Below are positions 43,094-50,742 of a stretch of 64,000 nucleotides of DNA, in pieces. Source of the DNA: SFEB01 sp964612455 (GTDB lineage Bacteria; Bacillota; Clostridia; Christensenellales; CAG-314); the NCBI GenBank assembly GCA_964612455.1, contig CAZTCB010000002.1, positions 1 to 64,000 on the forward strand, given 5' to 3'. Position 1 is the first letter of the stretch. The number at the start of each line of letters is the position of its first letter. The notes beneath the pieces are model-generated. The model did not search any database, had not been told where the DNA came from, and was given only the letters and a program-made list of their open reading frames with translations. The translations under genes and the position numbers were made by a program.

Positions 43094-44203
43094 ATGAAGA
43101 AAACAAAAATGCAAGTCGTCACGGTCATTGTAGTTATTTTACTCTTGTTGATTGTGTCGACGTCCTTAGGTGCGAGTATTCAAAAAGCGCAGGCATATTC
43201 GCCTGATTATAGCCCGACGCAATACTCGATTTATTACTTTTTTGACTATTATCCGACTTTGGGTAGAGACGTATTGTCTAATACGTTTGGGTATTACAGT
43301 GTTTTTTACGACGCCCAATGGATTGACAGTGACGAATTTGACTCGCTCGTGACCAACTGGTATTTTAGCGGAATTGCATCCAATACCCTTGCATCCAATA
43401 CCATAGTAATAATCGATATAAAAACTTTTAAACCAGATGCTGATACGTTGGAGCTTTTGTTCTTAAACCTTAAGGTATTTCAGGGTTGTCAGACGATATT
43501 TATTACTCCGTATGAGGAGTACGAGTACGGTGACACTACTTTCGTATCCTGCGTAGACAAGTATTTTGTGACGTATTTTGAAGAAATAAACGTCATGATA
43601 CGCCAAATGTATGACGATAGTTATGACAACTCAGAGGGTGCATTGGCGAATAAAATGTTTTTGCTTGACAACCGTCTGGTAAATGTTACAGGATACAATC
43701 AAGGCGCACCCATAGAGATTTTACTTGAGTCGTCGCCTTTCTTGCGTGAGCTTTTCAGTGAATATAGCGTAGGCGAAGACATGATGTATGAGAACTATAC
43801 CGAATTTTTAACGGATTTGCACAATACCTATAATACGTATTTTCTTGTACACTTGGGCGGAGATGAGTTTGTAGATATTTACGACTGGGTGTTGTATAGA
43901 GGCAGTTATTTGAGCGAAATGGAGAGTGACAGTGGTTTGAGCAGTGATGTTGCTTGTGCGGTCGGGTTTTGGAACTTAGACGGCGATTTTTACAACTTTA
44001 TCTGGCGTTCGCAAATTGAAGCGTCGGCAGATTCGGAAAATAATACGGATTTACGTGCATACGTAATCGACATAGACCCGATTTTGTTAGGGACAGGTCC
44101 CGTAGTTACGGGGTTTAGCTGGATAGCTAACAGCTATAGTCAATATTTAACGGATAGAAACGATTTGTTGGCATATTTAGACGACATAACAGGAGGAAAT
44201 TAA
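43094..44203 (+). CDS. secreted protein of the module family, copy 2
   Basis: 369 residues with a signal peptide (VVTVIVVILLLLIVSTSLGA). Conserved landmarks shared with copies 1 and 3: IYYFFDYYP near the N-terminus, TIVIIDIKTFKPDADTLELL, GCQTIFITPYEEYEYGD, KMFLLDNRLVNVTG, SSPFLRELF, YFLVHLGGDEFVDIYDW and AYVIDIDPILLGTGP. No known catalytic motif. AAGGAGATG precedes the start. Its stop is 2 nt before the LRR gene start, so translation of the pair is probably coupled. Confidence 0.6.
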   Translation: MKKTKMQVVTVIVVILLLLIVSTSLGASIQKAQAYSPDYSPTQYSIYYFFDYYPTLGRDVLSNTFGYYSVFYDAQWIDSDEFDSLVTNWYFSGIASNTLASNTIVIIDIKTFKPDADTLELLFLNLKVFQGCQTIFITPYEEYEYGDTTFVSCVDKYFVTYFEEINVMIRQMYDDSYDNSEGALANKMFLLDNRLVNVTGYNQGAPIEILLESSPFLRELFSEYSVGEDMMYENYTEFLTDLHNTYNTYFLVHLGGDEFVDIYDWVLYRGSYLSEMESDSGLSSDVACAVGFWNLDGDFYNFIWRSQIEASADSENNTDLRAYVIDIDPILLGTGPVVTGFSWIANSYSQYLTDRNDLLAYLDDITGGN

Positions 44204-44205
44204 TA

Positions 44206-45810
44206 ATGAAAAATTTTAGTAAAAAAACGTGTATAGGTGTACTTTTGGTGTTGGCGGTATTGCTCGTTTTTTCTTTCGCCGGTTGCGAGCCGACGCCCGA
44301 GCCTGTGCCTAATGGTCCCGTTCAACTCGATTATCCGATAAATATAGTTGCCGTCCGTAGACTCCTGACATGGGACGAGGTGAGTCATGCTACCGGTTAC
44401 GTGGTAGAATTTAGGGGCACCGAGTATGAGACTACGGGGTGTAGTCTCGATTTGAGTTTTGATACCGGATACGGCGACGTGGAGATAAAGGTAAAAGCCA
44501 AAGGCGACGGCACCGACTACAGTGACTCGGAGTGGACGACAAAAACGATAACGTTAAATCAAAAAGTACAAACCGGCAGCGACGAGGCGGGGTTTGAGTA
44601 CACTCTCTTGGCTGACGGGAGCGGATACGAAATATCTCTAGGTACCGCCAGCATTAAAGGCGACAAAGGCGTGATTACCATTCCCGAGTATTTTGGCGAC
44701 TATCCCGTCAAACGCATAGCCGACAGAATGTTTTATATCAAAGGCGCAAGTTTCCTGACCGGTGTGGGGTGCAACAATCTGACGACAGGGATAATCCTTC
44801 CCGAACAGTTGGAGAGCATAGGGGAGAGAGCATTTATGGCTTTAATCGGGATAGAGTCTATGACTATCCCCAATAGCGTCAAAGATATAGGAGAGGCTGC
44901 TTTTTACGGGTGCGTAAATCTTAAAACCGTCAAGTTGTCTAAAAATCTTAAGACAATCCCCGATAAATGTTTTATGGCTACGGGTTTGGCGCAAATCAAT
45001 CTGCCAAAGTCTGTCGAAACGATAGGTGTGCAAGCTTTTGCTGCGAGTGATACGCTCGGTATGAGCGGGACTGAATCAGACCTTAAGGAATTGACAATAC
45101 CGAGCAACGTAAAAAATATAGGAAATTATGCCTTTATGGGGCGAGAAAAATTGGAAACGATAACCCTTAGTGCCGACAACTTGGAAAACTTTGGCATTAA
45201 GGTGTTTGAGGGTACTCGGTGGTATGAAAAACGCGGTGACGGATTGGTCATCCTTTACGGGGTGTTGCTTGGCTACAAGGGTACCGTTCAGTCGGGCTAT
45301 GTATTGACTCTCCCGAGTAGCGTCAAAGTAATAGCGTCTATGGGGCTATCTGTCAGCGGTATAAAAAAGGTAATCATTCCCGACGGTGTGAGATTTGCGG
45401 GTGGCGAGCGTATCTTCGGCTCAGATTTGGAGGAAGTCGTCTTGCCGTCCGACCTGACGTCGATACCGGACAAAGCGTTTTATGCTTGTAGAAGACTCGA
45501 GTCGATTTCGTTGCCGAGTACTTTGACCGATATCGGAGACGAGGCTTTCAAGAGTTCGGGATTAAAGGAGATAGTCATTCCGTCGTCGGTGGTAGAAATC
45601 GGCGAAAATCCTTTTATCGGTTGTGATAATTTGGAGAGTATTTATTACGACGGCACGTCAAGCGAGTGGAACGCGTTGGTTAAAGAAAACAACGCCGACA
45701 ATGCGGATGCTTTTGCGTCGGCTACGATATATACGTATTCGGCAACAACTCCGACAGACAACGGCAATTACTGGTTTTACGACAGCAACGGCAATCCTAT
45801 CAAATGGTAG
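44206..45810 (+). CDS. BspA-type leucine-rich-repeat lipoprotein, module 2
   Basis: 534 residues: lipobox SFAGC (Cys about 27), short EPTPEPVP linker, fibronectin-III-like domain (LTWDEVSHATGYVVEFRG), then LRR_5 repeats from about 140 (e.g. TIPNSVKDIGEAAFYGCVNL, LPSDLTSIPDKAFYACRRL). It ends with IYYDGTSSEWNALV and the NYWFYDSNGNPIKW tail. AGGAGG lies at the end of the preceding gene. Exported and lipid-anchored by Lgt; a surface ligand-binding role is likely, the ligand unknown. Confidence 0.85.
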   Translation: MKNFSKKTCIGVLLVLAVLLVFSFAGCEPTPEPVPNGPVQLDYPINIVAVRRLLTWDEVSHATGYVVEFRGTEYETTGCSLDLSFDTGYGDVEIKVKAKGDGTDYSDSEWTTKTITLNQKVQTGSDEAGFEYTLLADGSGYEISLGTASIKGDKGVITIPEYFGDYPVKRIADRMFYIKGASFLTGVGCNNLTTGIILPEQLESIGERAFMALIGIESMTIPNSVKDIGEAAFYGCVNLKTVKLSKNLKTIPDKCFMATGLAQINLPKSVETIGVQAFAASDTLGMSGTESDLKELTIPSNVKNIGNYAFMGREKLETITLSADNLENFGIKVFEGTRWYEKRGDGLVILYGVLLGYKGTVQSGYVLTLPSSVKVIASMGLSVSGIKKVIIPDGVRFAGGERIFGSDLEEVVLPSDLTSIPDKAFYACRRLESISLPSTLTDIGDEAFKSSGLKEIVIPSSVVEIGENPFIGCDNLESIYYDGTSSEWNALVKENNADNADAFASATIYTYSATTPTDNGNYWFYDSNGNPIKW

Positions 45811-45835
45811 AGTCGTAGAATAACACTTTATAAAA

Positions 45836-45878
45836 AAACCAACCCGATACGTTTTACTGTATCGGGTTGGTTTTTTTA
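45836..45878 (+). terminator. terminator of module 2
   Basis: A 15-bp stem (AAACCAACCCGATAC with its complement) around an 8-nt loop, then seven T. Confidence 0.9.
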
Positions 45879-45953
45879 GATAAAACCGTTGAGCGGTCGT
45901 CTCTGTCGCGATGAGCAAATTTAAACCGATAATAAAGATAAGATAATAAAGAT

Positions 45954-45990
45954 AAAAAAATATTCACCCGAAAAAAACGAGTGAATATTA
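45954..45990 (-). terminator. terminator of rpsT
   Basis: On the minus strand AATATTCAC pairs with GTGAATATT and is followed by seven T. Confidence 0.75.
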
Positions 45991-46019
45991 GTTTTAAAGA
46001 TATAAAAAGCGGGTGGCGA

Positions 46020-46511
46020 TTATTCCGAAACGGTATCGTCGCTCTTTTTAGTCGCTTTTTTGGTCGCCTTTTTGGCGGCAGTCTTTTTAGCGGGTGCTTT
46101 TTCGGCTGCTTTGGCGGCTTCTCTCTCTTTGCGAGCGGTGTTGCGCGACTGTTTAATCGCCTCTGCCTCTTGCGCTTTGCGTTGCGCTGCGGCTTTTTGC
46201 TCGGCTTGTTTGAGAGTCTTGACGTCGGCTTTGACAACCACGACGCCGTTTTTAAGGAGGCTGAGAGCCTTACCTATCTGGGACTTGGCGTGGTTTGCTT
46301 TGTTTTTATGGATAACGCCCTTTGTAGCGGCGGAATCGATAGCACTGCTTGCGATGGGCAAAAGTCTCTCGGCTTCTTCCGCGTTGTTTTCGGAGATGGC
46401 GAGGTTAAACTTTTTGACCGCGGTCTTCATTTCGCTGAGAATCATTCTATTTTGAGCTCTCTTTTTGTCGATGACCAAAACTCTTTTTTTAGCGGATTTA
46501 ATATTTGGCAT
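46020..46511 (-). CDS. rpsT: 30S ribosomal protein S20 with long basic C-terminal extension
   Basis: 163 residues. Residues 1 to about 87 are a normal S20 (MPNIKSAKKRVLVIDKKRAQN, TKGVIHKNKANHAKSQI). The following 75 residues are Lys/Ala/Glu-rich and end in repeated KKA motifs (APAKKTAAKKATKKATKK), similar in style to histone-H1-like tails. Usual S20 is about 85-90 residues. AAGGAG lies 8 nt before the ATG; own promoter and terminator. The tail is clearly in frame and not a fusion with a known gene. Confidence 0.92.
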   Translation of the reverse strand: MPNIKSAKKRVLVIDKKRAQNRMILSEMKTAVKKFNLAISENNAEEAERLLPIASSAIDSAATKGVIHKNKANHAKSQIGKALSLLKNGVVVVKADVKTLKQAEQKAAAQRKAQEAEAIKQSRNTARKEREAAKAAEKAPAKKTAAKKATKKATKKSDDTVSE

Positions 46512-46547
46512 ATAAAAATACTCCTTAACCTAATTTTCAACCATAAA

Positions 46548-46576
46548 ATTCTACCATGTAATCTTTTTTTTGGCAA
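46548..46576 (-). promoter_or_regulatory. promoter of rpsT
   Basis: On the minus strand TTGCCA, 17 bp, TAGAAT, about 37 nt before the start. Confidence 0.6.
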
Positions 46577-46604
46577 GGATTTTTTAGCAAAATTTTGGTG
46601 TTTT

Positions 46605-46634
46605 TTGCAATTATTTTTTTGTTCGGCATAAAAT
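46605..46634 (+). promoter_or_regulatory. promoter of murI
   Basis: TTGCAA, 18 bp, TAAAAT, 22 nt before the murI start; divergent from the rpsT promoter. Confidence 0.5.
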
Positions 46635-46655
46635 TCAGGTGACGGAGGGGGTAAT

Positions 46656-47393
46656 ATGTCGAAAAAATGCGTGGCGGTGATAGACAGCGGCGTTGGCGGA
46701 TTGAGCGTATTGAAAAGGTTGACGGAGGCGTTGCCGAGCGTCGATTTGGTGTACTTTGCCGACAACGCCAATCTGCCTTACGGAAACAAGGGCGTCGCCG
46801 AGTTGAGGGATATAGCGGCGGGCGCGGTAAAAAAGATTTCTGACAGATTTGACGCGGATTTGTTCGTCGTCGCGTGCAACACGCTGACGGCGGCGGCGAT
46901 AGACGAGTTGAGAGGTAGGTTTTTAAACAAAATTTTCGTCGGGTGTGAGCCAAACCTCAACGAGCCGCTCAGATTCGGTTTTAAGGATATCCTCGTGTTG
47001 TGTACCGCATTTACCAAAAACAGCCGCCGTATCAACGAGAGATTTGCCTCGCGTGCGGAGTTTTTGGATATGCCCGAGCTTGCCGAGTTGATAGAAAACG
47101 GCGAGTCGGACGAAAAAATTGCCGCATACGTCGCCGATAGAGCGGGAAAGGCGGCTAAGAGAGCGGATTGCGTTTCGCTCGGTTGTACTCACTATTGTCT
47201 TAAAGAAAAACTCATTTCCGACGCATTGGGATTGCCGACGTTTAGTAGTGTAGAGGGAGTCGTGAGACGTGCGGCGGCTTTGTATCGCGAAATGGGCGGA
47301 GCCGAGCACGTAGAGGGCGAAAAAACGCGCACCATAGCTTTTTTTTCGTCGGGAAAACGGCTTGATATAGGCATTATAAAGGGGTATATGTAA
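46656..47393 (+). CDS. murI: glutamate racemase
   Basis: Cofactor-independent racemase (245 aa) that makes D-glutamate for peptidoglycan. The two catalytic Cys lie in VVACNTLTAAAIDEL and SLGCTHYCLKEKL; IDSGVGGLSVLKRL and YFADNANLPYGNKG are also conserved. GGAGGGGG lies 6 nt before the ATG. Single gene between its own promoter and that of the EF-G-like gene. Confidence 0.94.
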   Translation: MSKKCVAVIDSGVGGLSVLKRLTEALPSVDLVYFADNANLPYGNKGVAELRDIAAGAVKKISDRFDADLFVVACNTLTAAAIDELRGRFLNKIFVGCEPNLNEPLRFGFKDILVLCTAFTKNSRRINERFASRAEFLDMPELAELIENGESDEKIAAYVADRAGKAAKRADCVSLGCTHYCLKEKLISDALGLPTFSSVEGVVRRAAALYREMGGAEHVEGEKTRTIAFFSSGKRLDIGIIKGYM

Positions 47394-47431
47394 AAAAATC
47401 CAAAAAAGTTTTAAAAACTTTACCAAACCAA

Positions 47432-47460
47432 TTGAAAAATACGCAATTTTGTTGTATAGT
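47432..47460 (+). promoter_or_regulatory. sigma-A promoter of the EF-G-like gene
   Basis: TTGAAA, 17 bp, TATAGT, 30 nt before the start codon. Confidence 0.65.
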
Positions 47461-47490
47461 ATACTTATCACTTTTTTAGAGGTATATTGT

Positions 47491-49572
47491 ATGGCAGTAT
47501 TTAATGCAAAAAACATTCGCAATATCGCCGTTATCGGACATGGCGGCGAGGGCAAGACAACGTTGATCGAGGCTATACTGTTTAATGCGAAAGCAATAGA
47601 CAGACAGGGCAGAGTAGACGACGGCAACACCACCACCGACTTTGATCCGGAAGAAATTAATAAAAAGATTTCTATCAGTATGGCTATTGCCAACTGCGTA
47701 TATAAAGGCACAAAGTTTAACTTTCTCGACGTCCCCGGTTTTTTTGACTTTGAGGGTGAGTTCGTACAGGCAATGGCTGTCGCCGATTGCGCGTTGGTAG
47801 TCACCGGTGCGGGCGGCAACCTCACGGTCGGTTGCGAAAAAGCTCTCGATTATTGCGTCGAGCACAGAGTGCCGACTATGATTTTCGTGTCCGACATGGA
47901 CAAAGAAAACAGCAACTACTTTACCACCGTTGAGGCTATCCAGGCAAAGTACGGTACGCGTATCGCTCCTTTGATGTTGCCTTTGATGGAGGGCGGTAAA
48001 TTTAAGGGTTATGCCAATATCGCGGACGGCAAGTACTACGCCGTAGGCGCTCACGGCGACAACGGTCAGGATATCCCCGCCGCACTCGCAGCCAAGTTTG
48101 AAGAAGTAAGCGCAGTCGTGCAAGAAAAAGCAGCCGAAAGCGACGAAGAGTTAATGGAGATTTTCTTTGAAAACGGCGCGTTGGAGAAAGACCAGATAGT
48201 TAAAGGCATCAAGGCGGGCATTTGCGACGGTAGCGCGATAGGCGTATTCGGCGGTAGCGGACTTGTCAATCAGGGCGTGTTTAACCTCATGAACAACCTC
48301 ATCGGGTTTATGCCTTCTCCTGCCGACGTGAGACCGGTAAAGGCACATGACGAAAACGGCAACGAGACCGAGATAGTCGCCGACGACAAGGCTCCCGTCG
48401 TCCTCAGAGTATTCAAGACCATCGTCGACCCGTTTGTCGGTCGTATGAACCTCATCAAGGTCATGAGCGGTACGCTTAAGAGCGGCACCACTATCAAAAA
48501 CGTCACCAAAGACGGCGATGAAAAAATATCGACGATTTATTTCCTAAGGGGTAAAAAACAAGAGTCAACCGATACTATCTGTGCGGGAGACATGGGCGCG
48601 CTGGCGAAACTGTCAAACACCACTACGGGCGACACTCTTTGCGAAGGTAAAGCAGTCGTTTTGCCGGAAATCAAGATGCCTAACCCCGTCCTTAATATGG
48701 CAGTCTATGCCACCAAGAAAGGCGACGAAGACAAGATATTTGCCGGACTGTCCAAACTGAAAGACGAGGATATCAGCTTTACCGTCGTCAAGAACATCGA
48801 GACCAACGAAATGCTCCTTTGCGGCGTCGGCGAAACCCAACTCGACATTCTCTGCCGCAAACTTAAAAACAAGTTTGGCGTAGAGGCAGTGTTGAAAGAA
48901 CCTCGCATAGCTTACCGCGAAACGATAAGAAAGATGGCTGAGGCTGAAGGTAAGCACAAGAAACAGTCGGGCGGTGCAGGTCAGTTTGGTGTTTGTTCCG
49001 TCAGGTTTGAACCGGGCGCGGCAGACGGCGAGTTTGAGTTTGTCGACGCGGTCGTCGGCGGTGCCGTACCTCGTCAGTTTATCCCCGCCGTTGAAAAAGG
49101 CTTGAGAGAAGCGATAAAAGCCGGTGTTTTGGCAGGATATCCGATGGTCAACCTCAAGGCAACTTTGTTTGACGGTAAATATCACCCCGTCGACTCTAAG
49201 GAAATCGCCTTCGTCTCTGCGGCAAAACTCGCTTACGCAGACGGTATCGCGAAAGCCGGTCCCATCTTGCTCGAACCGATTTATTCGTTAAAGATTACCG
49301 TTCCCGAGAGCTTTATGGGTGACATTCTCGGCGACATGAACAAGCGTCGCGGCAGAGTGCTCGGTATGGAGGCTGTGGGCGGCAAACAAGTCATCAGCGC
49401 AGAGTGCCCCCTCGGCGAAATCACCAAGTATGCAACCGATTTGCGTAGCATGACTCAAGGCAGAGGCAGTTACGAACTCGAATTTGCACGCTATGAAGAA
49501 GTCCCCGCAACCAGCGTACCCAAGATTATCGAGGACGCCAAAAAGTTTGCGGCTGAGAAAGACAACGCATAA
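47491..49572 (+). CDS. elongation factor G-like GTPase
   Basis: 693 residues with EF-G domain order. G1 is GHGGEGKT and G3 DVPGFFDF (instead of DTPGH), while the G4 region reads FVSDMDKENSNYF, so the usual NKxD lacks its Asn and Lys. Domain IV (HKKQSGGAGQFGVCSVRFEP) and domain V are present. These features place it in the EF-G-like paralogue group, not canonical FusA. MAVFNAKNIRNIAVIGHGG is preferred as start (GAGG 9 nt upstream). Its last 8 sense codons, GCC AAA AAG TTT then GCG..., lie inside a repeat that recurs downstream, and the C-terminus appears to have been replaced by an inserted element. Confidence 0.9.
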   Translation: MAVFNAKNIRNIAVIGHGGEGKTTLIEAILFNAKAIDRQGRVDDGNTTTDFDPEEINKKISISMAIANCVYKGTKFNFLDVPGFFDFEGEFVQAMAVADCALVVTGAGGNLTVGCEKALDYCVEHRVPTMIFVSDMDKENSNYFTTVEAIQAKYGTRIAPLMLPLMEGGKFKGYANIADGKYYAVGAHGDNGQDIPAALAAKFEEVSAVVQEKAAESDEELMEIFFENGALEKDQIVKGIKAGICDGSAIGVFGGSGLVNQGVFNLMNNLIGFMPSPADVRPVKAHDENGNETEIVADDKAPVVLRVFKTIVDPFVGRMNLIKVMSGTLKSGTTIKNVTKDGDEKISTIYFLRGKKQESTDTICAGDMGALAKLSNTTTGDTLCEGKAVVLPEIKMPNPVLNMAVYATKKGDEDKIFAGLSKLKDEDISFTVVKNIETNEMLLCGVGETQLDILCRKLKNKFGVEAVLKEPRIAYRETIRKMAEAEGKHKKQSGGAGQFGVCSVRFEPGAADGEFEFVDAVVGGAVPRQFIPAVEKGLREAIKAGVLAGYPMVNLKATLFDGKYHPVDSKEIAFVSAAKLAYADGIAKAGPILLEPIYSLKITVPESFMGDILGDMNKRRGRVLGMEAVGGKQVISAECPLGEITKYATDLRSMTQGRGSYELEFARYEEVPATSVPKIIEDAKKFAAEKDNA

Positions 49573-49623
49573 TTTAATATTTTTTATCGCAACAGTCCCG
49601 ATGTTTTTGAACACGGGACTGTT
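49536..49623. repeat. 88-bp direct repeat, left copy (3' end of the EF-G-like gene)
   Basis: Identical over 88 bp to 52684-52771. It covers the last 11 sense codons plus stop of the EF-G-like gene and the hairpin AACAGTCCCG/CGGGACTGTT. In this left copy the hairpin is followed by GTCGAAT, not a T-run, so it should terminate poorly. Confidence 0.95.
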
Positions 49624-49684
49624 GTCGAATAGGGGCAAAATATCACTACTCATTTGTTATTAAAAAAATAAAAGGAGAATAGCA

Positions 49685-50740
49685 ATGAAATTTAAAAGTT
49701 TAATTCTTGCAACGATGATTGTGGTAACGTTGTTTGCCGGTGTCATTGTTGTCGGTATGCCGCAAAATGAAGCAAAAGCTCTTTCGTCGGAATACCACGG
49801 TGAGCCGGATACTATTTATTACTTTTATGATTTTTATCAGTCTATCGAAGAAATGTCGTTGATGACGGCATTTGTCGGATACAATGTAGTTTTCGACCAT
49901 AATGGCTCGTTGGGATCCGATTTTACTCAGTTGGTAAATCAGAATTATTTCGATAATTTTGGTGACAATTGCGTTGTTGTTATAGATATAAAGTCATTTT
50001 TGCCTGATTGTAATATTTTAATGCAATTGTTTATGGAACTTAAAATGGAACAAGGGTGTACGACTATATTTGTAACCTTGTTTGATAAAACGGATTTTGA
50101 AAATCAATCGTTTTTAACTTACTTGGATATGTACTTTAAGAGCGATGCTAACAGATTGTATGATTTATGTGATGGCTCCGTCGAGTATTTGATAAATAAT
50201 AACGGAGGATTGAATAATACAACTATATTGATAGATAGAAATCTGGTAGATATTAACACGCACTACGGTGCTCCCATTAGCGTGTTATGTGAGGATTCGT
50301 TTTTTTTAAAGCAATTGTTGTCCACCATAGGTGAGGCTTTGTCACTCGGAGAAGATTATGACGTTGAATATCAATTATGCAATTATCGCAATATAAGACT
50401 GCTTGTGCATTACGGCACTTGTCAATTTGTGGATATTATTAGCTGGAATACTTATACTGCGCATACGATAGACGCATTGGAAGAAAATGTAAACATATCA
50501 TGGAATTATATATGCGGTATCGGGGCTTGGTATCTGAATCAACATTTTTATGATTTCTTGCTTGATGCTCAAACAAAAATTACTTTGCCGGTGTTTGTCA
50601 TAGAAGTCGATCCGATTGTGTTTGGCAATGGTTTGACTGCTATCGTGTACGGTGCATGTGAAGATTGCGATACAAGTTACAACGATGGCAAAACTTTCTT
50701 GGATGCGCTGTACGAAATCTTATATCCTACCGGGGAATAA
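49685..50740 (+). CDS. secreted protein of the module family, copy 3
   Basis: 351 residues with a signal peptide (LILATMIVVTLFAGVIVVGM). It aligns by eye with copies 1 and 2: IYYFYDFYQS, CVVVIDIKSFLPDCNIL, GCTTIFVTLFDKTDFEN, TTILIDRNLVDINTHYGAP, FFLKQLL, IRLLVHYGTCQFVDIISW and VFVIEVDPIVFGNGL. Codon use is more AT-rich than in the EF-G-like gene. AAGGAG precedes the ATG by 7 nt. I see no convincing promoter between the repeat hairpin and this gene, so read-through from the upstream gene is plausible. Confidence 0.6.
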   Translation: MKFKSLILATMIVVTLFAGVIVVGMPQNEAKALSSEYHGEPDTIYYFYDFYQSIEEMSLMTAFVGYNVVFDHNGSLGSDFTQLVNQNYFDNFGDNCVVVIDIKSFLPDCNILMQLFMELKMEQGCTTIFVTLFDKTDFENQSFLTYLDMYFKSDANRLYDLCDGSVEYLINNNGGLNNTTILIDRNLVDINTHYGAPISVLCEDSFFLKQLLSTIGEALSLGEDYDVEYQLCNYRNIRLLVHYGTCQFVDIISWNTYTAHTIDALEENVNISWNYICGIGAWYLNQHFYDFLLDAQTKITLPVFVIEVDPIVFGNGLTAIVYGACEDCDTSYNDGKTFLDALYEILYPTGE

Positions 50741-50742
50741 TT

